A stretch of DNA of 64,000 bases from Neobacillus niacini (GCF_000759675.1 NZ_BAWM01000037.1:79740-143739); one strand, 5' to 3'; shown: positions 25,879-34,742, counted from the stretch's first letter. Notes: generated from the sequence alone by a model not told the origin. Program-made: numbers and translations.

Positions 25879-27132
25879 TTATTCGTTTTTGGTTAATTGC
25901 AGAGCCTTTTTTATATCCTTGAAGGAATTTGATTTTCCGTACATTAGTACACCGCCACGGTAAACACGGGCACCAAATACTGCTAAGAAAATTATTGTCC
26001 CCAATAGGATTGAAATCCCTAATGCAGCTTCCCAAACAGGAATATTCAGCATTCCTACACGTAAAAACATAATCATGGGTGTGAAAAATGGTATATACGA
26101 TGTTATGACTATAAATGGAGAATCTGGCTTTCCAAGACCAAACATCGCAATCATAAATCCTGCCACAACAAGTAAGGTCATTGGTGTAATCATTTGTTGA
26201 ACATCCTCAATCCTACTGACGAGCGAACCTAAAAAGGCAGCTAGGGTAGCATAGAGGAAATACCCTAAGATAAAGAAAACAACAGCATACGCAATGGTTG
26301 ATAACGAAATATTACCAAATCCAAATGCATCAAAAAAACCACCTTCTAGAGAAGACAAATTCCGTTTTATGGAGAAATAACCTACTGATAGTAGTACTGC
26401 AAGCTGAGTTAAGCTTAACAGACCAATACCCAGTATTTTTGCAAACATCTGCTTGATCGGTGATACGCTAGATATCAAGATTTCCATCACTCTCGATGAC
26501 TTTTCTGTCGCCACTTCCATTGCAATCATATTAGCATACATGATTACTGCAAAATAGATGATAAACAGCAGGACATAAACCAGTCCCCGAGCCTGATTCA
26601 ATTCTTCTTCCGTTTTTGCGTTTTCTTCAAGAGCAATTTTCTCGAAAGAAACTGGTTCATATAGTTGTTGGAGCTGCTCTGGTGTTAGGTTAATTTTTGA
26701 AGCTGCAAGCATTGTTTTCATTTGCTGAAGCCCTGTCTGAAGATCGGAAAATATTGATGAATCCGCTACACTCATTGCTTTGTATGTAGCTTCAGGCAAT
26801 TGTTCTGCATCATAACGAAGCTGGACAATTCCTGCATATTCTCCCTCTTCTACTGCCTTTTCAGCCTCTTTTTCAGAGCCGTCAAACTCTGTCAGTTGAA
26901 GGTCTTTATTTAATGCACTCATTTGTTCTTTAAGCGGTACATATAGCTGACCTGTTTCATCTAAAACCGCAACCTTTTCTTTACCGCCTCCTTTATCGAA
27001 AACTTCAATAATATTACTCATATTGGTCAACGCTAAAGTGATGACTACCGTCAACAATGTTGTGATCAAAAATGACTTTGTTTTTAATTTATTTAAATAC
27101 GTATGGAATAAAATAATCCAAAACTTATTCAT
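25879..27132 (-). CDS. yhaP: ABC exporter permease YhaP (NatB-like)
   Basis: A 417-residue ABC-2 type permease. It has one N-terminal helix (about 20-38), an extracytoplasmic domain of about 150 residues, and five to six C-terminal helices from residue 185 (LVYVLLFIIYFAVIMYANMI, then IGLLSLTQLAVLLSVGYF and more). It includes the family stretch EKSSRVMEILISSVSP. Relatives such as NatB export Na+; the substrate is unknown here. The start at 27132 has AGGTG 6 nt upstream and overlaps the end of yhaQ by 8 nt, so the two are coupled. Confidence 0.88.
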   Translation of the reverse strand: MNKFWIILFHTYLNKLKTKSFLITTLLTVVITLALTNMSNIIEVFDKGGGKEKVAVLDETGQLYVPLKEQMSALNKDLQLTEFDGSEKEAEKAVEEGEYAGIVQLRYDAEQLPEATYKAMSVADSSIFSDLQTGLQQMKTMLAASKINLTPEQLQQLYEPVSFEKIALEENAKTEEELNQARGLVYVLLFIIYFAVIMYANMIAMEVATEKSSRVMEILISSVSPIKQMFAKILGIGLLSLTQLAVLLSVGYFSIKRNLSSLEGGFFDAFGFGNISLSTIAYAVVFFILGYFLYATLAAFLGSLVSRIEDVQQMITPMTLLVVAGFMIAMFGLGKPDSPFIVITSYIPFFTPMIMFLRVGMLNIPVWEAALGISILLGTIIFLAVFGARVYRGGVLMYGKSNSFKDIKKALQLTKNE

Positions 27133-28024
27133 AGGAATCACCTACTTTCTCGATAAAAATATCATTTAAAGAAGGCTCTTCAAGGTCAAATTTTCTGATG
27201 AATCCTTTGTTTACTATATCTTTAAGAATTTTTTCAGCAACGTATTCTCCATCGATTTGGAGATGAATTCCCTCTGCTGTGGTTTTAGTCTTAACCACCC
27301 CTGGATAATCTTTCAGAGAATCCAATGGAAAATCAGCATGAATAACAAGGTTCTTTTTACCAAAGGCACGTTTTATTTCTTTTAAAGAACCGTGTACTAC
27401 TGGGGTTCCTTTATGCATAATACAAAGATGCTCACACATCTCTTCTACATGATGCATTTGATGGCTTGAAAAAACAATGGTCGTTCCATTTTCCTTTAAT
27501 AAAAGAACTGCCTCTTTAAGCATTTCAACGTTAACAGGATCCAAACCGCTGAATGGCTCATCGAGAATCAATAATTTGGGTTTATGTATTACCGCCGCAA
27601 TGAATTGAATTTTCTGTTGGTTTCCTTTTGAGAGCTCTTCTACTTTTTTATTTTCATATTCTGGAACTTTAAATCTCTCCAGCCAATATTTCAATTCAGA
27701 AACTGCTTCACTTTTCAGCATACCTCTTAATCTCGCAAGGTAGACAATTTGATCGCTGACCTTTAATTTTGGGTATAAACCTCTTTCTTCAGGAAGATAG
27801 CCAACTAAATGGCTTGTGGAATAATTGATTGGCTGATCATCCCAGGTAATTCTTCCATCACTAGAATCCAGCAGCCCTAAAATCATCCGAAACGTTGTCG
27901 TTTTCCCTGCACCGTTTGCTCCCAAAAAGCCAAACATTTCTTTTTCAGGTATAACGATGGATAAATCCTTAACAGCCGTAAAACTGCCAAATCGCTTTGT
28001 TACATGTTCAAGTTTTAAAACCAT
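27125..28024 (-). CDS. yhaQ: ABC exporter ATP-binding protein YhaQ (NatA-like)
   Basis: A 299-residue ABC ATPase. Walker A GANGAGKTT, Q-loop region YLPEERGLYPKL, signature ELSKGNQQKIQF, Walker B LLILDEPFSGLDP and H-loop FSSHQMHHVE are intact. A C-terminal extension of about 80 residues is usual for NatA-like proteins. Start 28024 has GAGGGGG 7 nt upstream; the in-frame codon at 28075 lacks one. It is upstream of and overlaps yhaP. Confidence 0.92.
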   Translation of the reverse strand: MVLKLEHVTKRFGSFTAVKDLSIVIPEKEMFGFLGANGAGKTTTFRMILGLLDSSDGRITWDDQPINYSTSHLVGYLPEERGLYPKLKVSDQIVYLARLRGMLKSEAVSELKYWLERFKVPEYENKKVEELSKGNQQKIQFIAAVIHKPKLLILDEPFSGLDPVNVEMLKEAVLLLKENGTTIVFSSHQMHHVEEMCEHLCIMHKGTPVVHGSLKEIKRAFGKKNLVIHADFPLDSLKDYPGVVKTKTTAEGIHLQIDGEYVAEKILKDIVNKGFIRKFDLEEPSLNDIFIEKVGDSYE

Positions 28025-28139
28025 ACGAATTCCCCCTCTCAAAATTACTACGAAATTCCTCTGGAAAAGTTTCACTTTTGCAAAATATCAAGAATTATGC
28101 AAATATTATAATATCAATTAACACTTAGGAGGATAAAGG

Positions 28140-28325
28140 ATGAAAACTTACAAATTAACTGCCTTTGAAGCAAATGGGGAAAAAATAGCAGATGAAGCGT
28201 TTCAAGCTGATGATGACGCGGCAGCAAAAAAATTAGCAGAAAAGCTGTTATCAGAAAAGAATTTACTTGAGAAAACACATCGCTGTACATCACCAAGTGG
28301 AAAGCTTTTGCTGTTCCATTCTTAA
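28140..28325 (+). CDS. Small YhzD-like protein
   Basis: A 61-residue soluble acidic protein. The first half resembles a beta-strand plus helix (YKLTAFEANGEKIADEAFQA), and it ends in the conserved stretch KTHRCTSPSGKLLLFHS, typical of YhzD-like proteins of Bacillus in the same neighbourhood. It has TAGGAGG 7 nt before the ATG, and its own terminator. It is divergent from yhaQP. Function unknown. Confidence 0.75.
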   Translation: MKTYKLTAFEANGEKIADEAFQADDDAAAKKLAEKLLSEKNLLEKTHRCTSPSGKLLLFHS

Positions 28326-28332
28326 TTTTTAA

Positions 28333-28371
28333 AAGAAAAAAGAAGCAACAAATGCTTCTTTTTTCTTTTAT
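28333..28371. terminator. Bidirectional terminator yhzD-like / yhaR
   Basis: Stem AAAGAAAAAAGAAGCA / TGCTTCTTTTTTCTTT between convergent genes, able to work in both directions. Confidence 0.85.
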
Positions 28372-29163
28372 TTATTTTCCGATAAACTTTGCTGGTCTCT
28401 TTTCAATAAATGCTCGAATTCCTTCTTGGTGATCAAAAGTTCGACGCATATTTAATTGTCCTTGTTTTTCTAATTCTAATATCTTAAGTAATTGTGGGCG
28501 GTTCATATCTGCTAGTATCTTTTTCGTTTTTATCATAGCCTGAACAGGACGTTGCAGCCAATCCGATATTCTAGCGTCTAAAGTTTCTTCTAGGTTTCCT
28601 TCGGCAACTTCCTGAATCAACCCTAGTTCAAAAGCTTCCTTTGCATTCATCATTTTACCATCCCAAATGACCTGCTTTGCCTTAATTTCTCCTAATCTTT
28701 TTTCTAAAAAGAAGTGGGAACCACCATCTGGTATTAAACCAATCCCGATAAAATTCATTGCTAGTTTGCTCGTATTGTCAGCTATGATGTGGTCAGTGGC
28801 CAATGCTAGACTGAATCCAAGTCCTGCAGCTGCACCATTTACAGCACTAATTGTCAATTTGGGAATACTATAAAGAGTCATGATTAATTCACTAATACAA
28901 TCCATCACAGGGTAGAATCCGCTTTCATCCAAGTCAGAAAGCATCGTTTTAATATCTCCTCCTGCTGAGAAAGCTCTGCCATTCCCTGTTAAAACGACAA
29001 CATCAACATCATCCGATTCAGATATTTCCTTTAGTTTGCTGACAAGTCCCCTTATCATCTCCACATCGAGTGCATTTAACGCGTCCGGTCTATTCATTTC
29101 AACTGTTGCAACCCGTCCGTTCACCCTCACCTTTACCTTATCCGTTACAAAATTAATCGTCAC
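28372..29163 (-). CDS. yhaR: Enoyl-CoA hydratase/isomerase family protein YhaR
   Basis: A 263-residue crotonase-fold protein. The oxyanion-hole loops are visible as ALNALDVEMI with GRAFSAGGDIKTML (about 60-75) and SAVNGAAAGLGFSLALATD (about 98-116). The later DGGSHFFLEKRLG places an Asp where many hydratases have a catalytic Glu, which suggests an isomerase-like or altered specificity. The C-terminal HQEGIRAFIEKRPAKF is typical. The start is GTG at 29163, 8 nt after GGGAGG; the codon at 29199 has no site. It corresponds to yhaR in B. subtilis by position. Confidence 0.85.
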   Translation of the reverse strand: MTINFVTDKVKVRVNGRVATVEMNRPDALNALDVEMIRGLVSKLKEISESDDVDVVVLTGNGRAFSAGGDIKTMLSDLDESGFYPVMDCISELIMTLYSIPKLTISAVNGAAAGLGFSLALATDHIIADNTSKLAMNFIGIGLIPDGGSHFFLEKRLGEIKAKQVIWDGKMMNAKEAFELGLIQEVAEGNLEETLDARISDWLQRPVQAMIKTKKILADMNRPQLLKILELEKQGQLNMRRTFDHQEGIRAFIEKRPAKFIGK

Positions 29164-29287
29164 CCCAAACGCCTCCCATAAACTTATATTCATTTCCATT
29201 ATAGCTTGAATTGCAGTGATAAAAAATAAATTTTCATAATATAGGGAATTTTCACTATCGCTACTTACTATAACTATTTTTACGACT

Positions 29288-29320
29288 AAAAGGACAAAGA
29301 GCAGCCTCTTTGTCCTTTTA
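29288..29320 (-). terminator. Intrinsic terminator of the acyl-CoA synthetase gene
   Basis: A 14-bp stem AAAAGGACAAAGAG / CTCTTTGTCCTTTT with a 4-nt loop. Its T-rich 3' arm on the minus strand ends the unit just after the stop at 29326. Confidence 0.85.
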
Positions 29321-29325
29321 AAAAC

Positions 29326-30942
29326 TTACTTCCTTAGTACTTCCTTTTGTACCTGCTCTCTTAATGTCATCTTTAAAAACTTCCCAACAGAAGTCTTCGG
29401 AATTTCCTCTAAGAACAAGATTTCATCAGGAAGCCACCATTTAGCAAACTGGGGCGTTAAAAATTCAATTAACTCTTCCTTTGTCACCATATCTTTATAT
29501 CCGTCTTTTAACACAATACAAGCAAACGGCCTTTCCTGCCATTGTTCATGCGGGACAGCAACTACTGCCGCTTCAAACACCGATTCATGGGCCATTAAGG
29601 CATTTTCTATATCCACGGAAGAGATCCATTCGCCACCGCTCTTAATTAAATCTTTTGTTCGATCGACTATTTTTACAAACCCTTCCTCGTCAATCGTTAC
29701 TACATCACCTGTGTGAAGCCAGCCGTCATGAAATGCATCTTCTGTTCTCTCATCCTTATAATACTCGGAGGCAATCCACGGACCCTTGATGCATAATTCT
29801 CCCATTTCTTTGCCATCCCAAGCCACTTCTCCATCCTTGCCGACAATTTTAATGCTTAATCCAGGAACTAAGACACCTTGCTTTGCTCTTATTTCTAGTC
29901 TTTCCTCATAATCTAAATTTTCCTGATAGCTTTTTAATGTTGAAATAACCACTAGCGGGCTTGTTTCAGTCATACCATATGCATGTAAGAATGGGATGTT
30001 ATGACGTTGTTCAAATGCCTTAATCATCCCTTTAGGAGCTGCTGAACCGCCACAAAGTACTCCTCTTAAACTACTAAGGTCGTAAGAGCCCTCATCAAGT
30101 TCTTTTAACAAACCAAGCCAAATCGTTGGGACACCCGCAGTTATGGTAACTTTTTCACTTTCAATAAGTTCTGCAAGTAGTTTTGGTGTAAAATATGGTC
30201 CCGGCAACACTAAGGATGTCCCAAACCATACAGCTGCAAATGGCATTCCCCATGCATTGGCATGGAACATAGGCACCACTGGTAAGGCAATATCTTTTTC
30301 ACTCATTGCCGCACTATCTGCAAGCCCTAAAGCCATACTATGAAGAAAAATCCCTCTATGGGAGTATACGACTCCTTTTGGATGTCCTGTAGTCGCAGAT
30401 GTATAGCACATTCCAGCAGGATCATTTTCTTCTATATCTTCAGGATATTTGAAATTTGGATTTGCTTCAGCTAATAGATCTTCGTAATGATAGATTGGTG
30501 AAAGTGTGGTTTCAGGAAGTACCTTGTCGTCTGTCATGATTACATAAGCCTTAACGCTTTTTAGCTCAGATGCACATTTTTCAAGTAATGGAATTAAGTC
30601 AGGGTCTACTAAGAGGACACTATCTTCTGCATGGTTGATAATATAAGAAATATGCTGTGGAGAAAGACGGATGTTAATCGTATGAAGGACAGAACCGATA
30701 CACGGAATCGCAAAATATGCTTCTAGATGGCGATGATGGTTCCATGCAAGTGTTCCTACCCTATCACCTTTTTCTACACCTAGTTTTTTTAGACCATCTG
30801 CTAACCTTCTCGTTCTTTCACCGATTTGTTTATACGTAAAACGGTGAATGCCGCTTGCTGTTCTAGAAACTACTTGCTTCTTTGGAAAATACTTTTCTGC
30901 TCTTTCAATCATCTGTGGCATTGTTAAAGGTGTTTGCATCAT
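29326..30942 (-). CDS. AMP-dependent fatty-acyl-CoA synthetase
   Basis: A 538-residue ANL-family ligase of the medium/long-chain fatty-acid-CoA type (AlkK-like), distinct from the LcfB at 317. The P-loop is seen as CYTSATTGHPKGVVYSHRG, with one Ala in place of the usual Gly after TS. Later come the HAYGMTETSP motif, GWLHTGDVVTIDEEG, VDRTKDLIKSGGEWIS and the C-terminal PKTSVGKFLKM. Start 30942 is 9 nt after GGGAGGGG. The region further upstream is a cre site, not coding. It is probably catabolite-repressed and used for growth on fatty acids. Confidence 0.88.
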   Translation of the reverse strand: MMQTPLTMPQMIERAEKYFPKKQVVSRTASGIHRFTYKQIGERTRRLADGLKKLGVEKGDRVGTLAWNHHRHLEAYFAIPCIGSVLHTINIRLSPQHISYIINHAEDSVLLVDPDLIPLLEKCASELKSVKAYVIMTDDKVLPETTLSPIYHYEDLLAEANPNFKYPEDIEENDPAGMCYTSATTGHPKGVVYSHRGIFLHSMALGLADSAAMSEKDIALPVVPMFHANAWGMPFAAVWFGTSLVLPGPYFTPKLLAELIESEKVTITAGVPTIWLGLLKELDEGSYDLSSLRGVLCGGSAAPKGMIKAFEQRHNIPFLHAYGMTETSPLVVISTLKSYQENLDYEERLEIRAKQGVLVPGLSIKIVGKDGEVAWDGKEMGELCIKGPWIASEYYKDERTEDAFHDGWLHTGDVVTIDEEGFVKIVDRTKDLIKSGGEWISSVDIENALMAHESVFEAAVVAVPHEQWQERPFACIVLKDGYKDMVTKEELIEFLTPQFAKWWLPDEILFLEEIPKTSVGKFLKMTLREQVQKEVLRK

Positions 30943-30963
30943 TGCTAAAATCCCCTCCCTAAC

Positions 30964-30977
30964 TGAAAGCGTTTTCA
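30964..30977. promoter_or_regulatory. cre site (CcpA) upstream of the acyl-CoA synthetase
   Basis: TGAAAGCGTTTTCA is a full match to the cre consensus TGWAANCGNTNWCA. It lies 22-35 bp before the start codon, so CcpA bound there would repress transcription when glucose is present. This also rules against a start at 30978. Confidence 0.8.
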
Positions 30978-31062
30978 AATCATAGTATCCTATGACTGTT
31001 ATCCTATAAAATATTCGTCAAGTTTATGACATTTCCTCTATTAAAGACCCAATTTCGGATAA

Positions 31063-31095
31063 AAAAATCTCCTGCCTATTAAGCAAGAGATCCTC
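31063..31095 (-). terminator. Intrinsic terminator of hemZ
   Basis: Stem ATCTC-TGC / GCA-GAGAT on the minus strand is followed by TTTTTTT. It overlaps the last codons of hemZ. Confidence 0.7.
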
Positions 31096-32590
31096 TTTCA
31101 GAGAAAATTTCATCTAATATTTTCATTTTTTCTTCCGTGTAAGCTTCAAAGCTTTCATTATATGTTTTAGGATCTTTAGGATTAGCAAAATGGGTAATTT
31201 TCCCTGTTTTTGAGTCGATAAATTTACTTGCTGCTCCACATCCAAGCCCAATAATCGTCTGCTGTTCTTCCATAATCATGATATTATATATGCTTTCTTG
31301 ATTTGGAAATGCGTAGCCAACATTTTCAAGATTACCAAGAATGTTTTTTTGTCGGTAGAGATAATAGGGAACATATCCGTGATTACCTGTCCATTCTTGG
31401 GCAAGATTCATCATTTGTTCTACTTCATCACGACCTGCCACTTTATATTTATCCTTGTTTTTCGTCATTTCTGATGCACGTTTGAACGATAAGGTATGAA
31501 CGGTTAAGGATTCGGGCATTAGCTTTTCTGTTTCAGCAAGTGAATGTGTAAATTCAGCCATCCCTTCACCTGGCAGACCAATAATGAGATCCATATTAAT
31601 ATTGTTCATGCCCATTTCTCTTGCTAAATGATATTTATCAATTGTTTCCGTTACCGTGTGATGTCTCCCGATAGCTTTTAATGTTTCTTGGGTATAGGAT
31701 TGTGGATTAATACTAATCCTGTCTATTTTCCATTTCTTTAATACCTCTAATTTTTCAGGGGTAATTGTATCCGGACGACCCGCTTCAACGGTAATCTCAC
31801 GTATCTTTTCAACGTCCGGGAATGAAGCATACATTTCTTCGTAAAGCATATCCATTTCTTCAGCCGTAATACTAGTAGGTGTACCGCCGCCATAGTAAAC
31901 AGTTGTAATCTGTATACCCTTTGTCTTTAACCATTCACCGATTTTTTTTATTTCATAATGAAGACCACCTAAAAACGAATCAACGGATCCTTGTCTGCCG
32001 TTTATTGCATAGGCCGGGAATGTACAGTATGCACATTTTGTTGGACAAAATGGAATACCGATATAAATGCTAACTTCTTTTTGAAGTGAATAGAGATCTG
32101 GAACAATGGCTAACTGCCTGTCAACAATTTGCTGCATGATATTGATCTTTTCATCTGTAATTAGGTAATCATCTTTTAATTGCTGGTGGGCTATTTCTTG
32201 AGGAATACCTTCCTGTACTTTACGATGTAATAGCTTGGTTGGTCTAATCCCAGTTAAGATTCCCCACTTTTGGGTGATACCTGTCCAATTCTGTAAAAGG
32301 ACTAAATAAACATGAGCAACTGCATTTTTGATCTGCTTGAATTTTTCCTTCTCTGAATGCACAGGCTTGAATTCCTTTTCATAGCTCTCCGTAACGGAAT
32401 TTCCTTCTTTATCTTTGAGAACAGCTGTAACATAAATAAAGTGGTTATTTACTAAAGAAAAATTTATAATTAAATCTACATCTTCATCTTTAACTATTAT
32501 AATCTCGGTTTCTTCGAAAAATAAGTTTCCGATGAGCTGCAATGTCCTGTCAAATCGTTCATCTTCTAAACCTAAAACACTAATTCGCAC
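31079..32590 (-). CDS. hemZ: Coproporphyrinogen III dehydrogenase-like radical SAM protein HemZ
   Basis: A 503-residue radical SAM protein of the HemN/HemZ family. The 4Fe-4S/SAM motif PFCPTKCAYCTFPAYA is at about residues 175-190, followed by the glycine-rich TVYYGGGTPTSITAEE and MDLIIGLPGEG. An N-terminal HemZ-specific domain of about 160 residues is present. In B. subtilis HemZ is proposed to act in oxygen-independent haem synthesis, but its enzymatic activity is unsettled. The start is GTG 32590, 6 nt after AAAGGTG; the GTG at 32599 overlaps that site. Array A lies directly upstream. Confidence 0.92.
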   Translation of the reverse strand: MRISVLGLEDERFDRTLQLIGNLFFEETEIIIVKDEDVDLIINFSLVNNHFIYVTAVLKDKEGNSVTESYEKEFKPVHSEKEKFKQIKNAVAHVYLVLLQNWTGITQKWGILTGIRPTKLLHRKVQEGIPQEIAHQQLKDDYLITDEKINIMQQIVDRQLAIVPDLYSLQKEVSIYIGIPFCPTKCAYCTFPAYAINGRQGSVDSFLGGLHYEIKKIGEWLKTKGIQITTVYYGGGTPTSITAEEMDMLYEEMYASFPDVEKIREITVEAGRPDTITPEKLEVLKKWKIDRISINPQSYTQETLKAIGRHHTVTETIDKYHLAREMGMNNINMDLIIGLPGEGMAEFTHSLAETEKLMPESLTVHTLSFKRASEMTKNKDKYKVAGRDEVEQMMNLAQEWTGNHGYVPYYLYRQKNILGNLENVGYAFPNQESIYNIMIMEEQQTIIGLGCGAASKFIDSKTGKITHFANPKDPKTYNESFEAYTEEKMKILDEIFSERGSLA

Positions 32591-32610
32591 AAAAATCACC
32601 TTTTTCTATG

Positions 32611-32676
32611 AAAAGCGGAAGCGCCTTGACCAGGAGCGATAAGCATAAGACGAGCCCCTTGGCGCTGAGCTAGACA
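32611..32676. repeat. Interspersed Bacillus repeat AAAAGCGGAAGCGCC, copy 1
   Basis: The block begins AAAAGCGGAAGCGCCTTG and ends GGCGCTGAGCTAGACA. The ends can pair (GCGCC / GGCGC), giving a hairpin. A second copy with the same ends lies at 42366-42420. Similar blocks are known from many Bacillus genomes as short interspersed repeats. Confidence 0.75.
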
Positions 32677-32759
32677 CTATTTAAAACTCCTTTAAGTTTA
32701 CAGAATCAATATTATAAGGTCAATACAATGGAAATCATTGACTGCTGTTTTCAAGTTTT

Positions 32760-33177
32760 CATAACCGCTATGAGTGACCACTCTTTCTTCTTTTTGCTGT
32801 TTCCGGGCTCTCATAACCGCTATGAGTGACCACTCTTTCTTCTTTTTGCTGTTTCCGGGCTCTCATAACCGCTATGAGTGACCACTCTTTCTCCTTTTTG
32901 CTGTTTCCGGGCTCTCATAACCCCCATGAGTGACCACTCTTTCTCCTTTTTGCTGTTTCCGGGCTCTCATAACCGCTATGAGTGACCACTCTTTCTCCTT
33001 TTTGCTGTTTCCGGGCTCTCATAACCGCTATGAGTGACCACTCTTTTTTCTTTTTGCTGTTTCCGGGCTCTCATAACCGCTATGAGTGACCACTCTTTCT
33101 CCTTTTTGCTGTTTCCGGGCTCTCATAACCCCTATGAGTGACCACTCTTTCTTCTTTTTGCTGTTTCCGGGCTCTCA
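32760..33177. repeat. Tandem array A: eight copies of a 52-bp unit
   Basis: The marker GGGCTCTCA recurs at 32805, 32857, 32909, 32961, 33013, 33065, 33117 and 33169, with an exact 52-bp period and no indels. The first unit begins near 32760. Each unit has an imperfect hairpin (GGGCTCTCAT / ATGAGTGACC around AACCGCT), an inner palindrome GAGTGACCACTC, and a pyrimidine-rich stretch ending TGCTGTTTCC. Units are nearly identical; changes fall in the loop and in TTC/TCC. The array does not keep a reading frame, since 52 is not divisible by 3. It lies between yhaX and hemZ. Confidence 0.95.
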
Positions 33178-33184
33178 AAGTAAA

Positions 33185-33216
33185 GAGACATCACCGCATG
33201 AATACGATGATGTCTC
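33185..33216 (-). terminator. Intrinsic terminator of yhaX
   Basis: Stem GAGACATCA / TGATGTCTC (33188-33216) lies 6 nt after the yhaX stop. It is followed on the minus strand by TTTACTTT, and then array A starts. Confidence 0.7.
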
Positions 33217-33221
33217 CTTCC

Positions 33222-34091
33222 TCACTTTTTAATGATATTCATTTTCCTTAAAAACTCAATTGGCTGTTGTTTTCTGAAGTGTTCTTTAACCATATAGGCT
33301 ACACCATTCTCATTTCTTGATCTGGTTACCCAATCCGCGGCTCTTTTTACCTCGAATTCGGCATTCCACATTGCAACGCCTAACCCTGCTGCTTCAATCA
33401 CTGGAATATCATCTAAGCCTTCACCGATTACGACCATTTCCTTTAGCTGGATACCAAGGTGGCTTCCAAGATAGGCTAACGCCTTTAACTTTGAAACACC
33501 TGCTGCGACAATATCTAATCGCAACCTGTCTAATTGAATGGTTTCAATTTCTGTAAACATCTTTTCAATAGCCTGTTTCGCATCCTGAAGGTCACTTTCC
33601 TCTTCAAAATAAACCTCAATTTTCGGTGGAGTAACAGGTTGATCATGTAAGTATTCACTTAGTGACGAAACAAATTGCTGAGAATAAAAAACAGGATCAC
33701 CTGATGTAAAAACGGTTTTTGCCAACAAATTGTTGTTTAATTTCAGCCTATTTGCTAAAGAAAATTGTTCATGTACCAGCCTAATTTGACAGGGCATACC
33801 TTCTAGAAAACGAACTGCATCATAAGTAATATTCTCGTTAATTCTTTGGACATAATTTTGTTTATCTTGGATATTTGCAATAAAGGCACCTTGATGAGTG
33901 ATTAGCGGGTTTTTTATTTTTAATGCCCTTGCAACCTTCTTGGCTGAGGGAAAACTTCGTGATGTCATAAGAGTTACATAAATTCCTTTTTGCTGAACAT
34001 AATCAATAGCTTCCTTAGTTGACTTATGAATTTTCCCGTTACTTTGTAATAGAGTTCCATCAATATTTAATGCAAGCAAACGATAAATCAT
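33222..34091 (-). CDS. yhaX: Cof-type HAD hydrolase-like protein YhaX
   Basis: A 289-residue protein of the HAD IIB (Cof) family, as long as B. subtilis YhaX. Motif I reads LALNIDGTLL, so the usual nucleophile Asp is replaced by Asn. The same sequence is remembered for YhaX, so this is a family trait and the protein may not be a standard phosphatase. Later motifs (VIGEGLDDIPVIEAAGLGVAM) are intact. Start 34091 has AGGGGG 7 nt upstream. In B. subtilis yhaX is a sigma-E sporulation gene. Confidence 0.88.
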   Translation of the reverse strand: MIYRLLALNIDGTLLQSNGKIHKSTKEAIDYVQQKGIYVTLMTSRSFPSAKKVARALKIKNPLITHQGAFIANIQDKQNYVQRINENITYDAVRFLEGMPCQIRLVHEQFSLANRLKLNNNLLAKTVFTSGDPVFYSQQFVSSLSEYLHDQPVTPPKIEVYFEEESDLQDAKQAIEKMFTEIETIQLDRLRLDIVAAGVSKLKALAYLGSHLGIQLKEMVVIGEGLDDIPVIEAAGLGVAMWNAEFEVKRAADWVTRSRNENGVAYMVKEHFRKQQPIEFLRKMNIIKK

Positions 34092-34174
34092 TACGCTGCC
34101 CCCTGTTCTTGGTGAAGATACCCTTATATCACTTTTATGATTTTTCACCCAAAGATAGAACAAGTGCATTAGAA

Positions 34175-34204
34175 AAGAAAAAAACTTCCGGAAAAACCGA
34201 AAGC
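34175..34204 (-). terminator. Intrinsic terminator of yheA
   Basis: Stem CTTTCGG / CCGGAAG on the minus strand, with a T5 loop, is followed by T7. It lies 14 bp after the yheA stop. Confidence 0.7.
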
Positions 34205-34217
34205 TTTTGTTACGTTC

Positions 34218-34565
34218 TTATAAATTTCCGTATAGTTCCTCTAAAGGCTTCATAATTAGTTGATTTAGCTCCCCAATAATCATGCCCATCCGCTGTTCTG
34301 CCTGCATGAGTCGAGAGATTTTTTCATTTTGTTGGACAAGTGCTACCGTTGCTTGCGCCTGCTGGACTTCCTGCTCTGATATTTCTTGCCCCATCATTTG
34401 TTTTTGTTGTAAACTCATTTGAATTTTGCGGAAGTTATCAAACATATTTTTTGCTGCTGGGTCTGCATTTACTTCATTATACATTTGCTGTAATTGTTTA
34501 TACTCAACACTTTGACGAATAGCTTTTTCTAATGCATAAGCTGCATCGTATAAATTAACGGACAT
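34218..34565 (-). CDS. yheA: YlbF/YmcA-family protein YheA
   Basis: A 115-residue helical protein of the YheA/YmcA/YlbF family (Com_YlbF domain). YmcA and YlbF act with YaaT to direct RNase Y; the paralogue YheA has no established role. Start 34565 has GAGGAG 8 nt upstream. A GTG at 34574 overlaps the space and is less likely. It is rich in Gln (MSLQQKQMMGQEISEQEVQQ) with no membrane segment. It is divergent from the yheD/yheC cluster, as in B. subtilis. Confidence 0.88.
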   Translation of the reverse strand: MSVNLYDAAYALEKAIRQSVEYKQLQQMYNEVNADPAAKNMFDNFRKIQMSLQQKQMMGQEISEQEVQQAQATVALVQQNEKISRLMQAEQRMGMIIGELNQLIMKPLEELYGNL

Positions 34566-34742
34566 TGTTCCCACTCCTCTTATGAAAATAATCTTAATAA
34601 CTATAACAAACTATGTTGGTAAATGCGAGAATGTTCAATAAGGCTCCAATTATGAATCACCATCCATTAGGCGATAACATACGATACCATATCAACTAAT
34701 GCCTATTTTTAACACATATTCGCCAATAAATGAGGAGTGACT

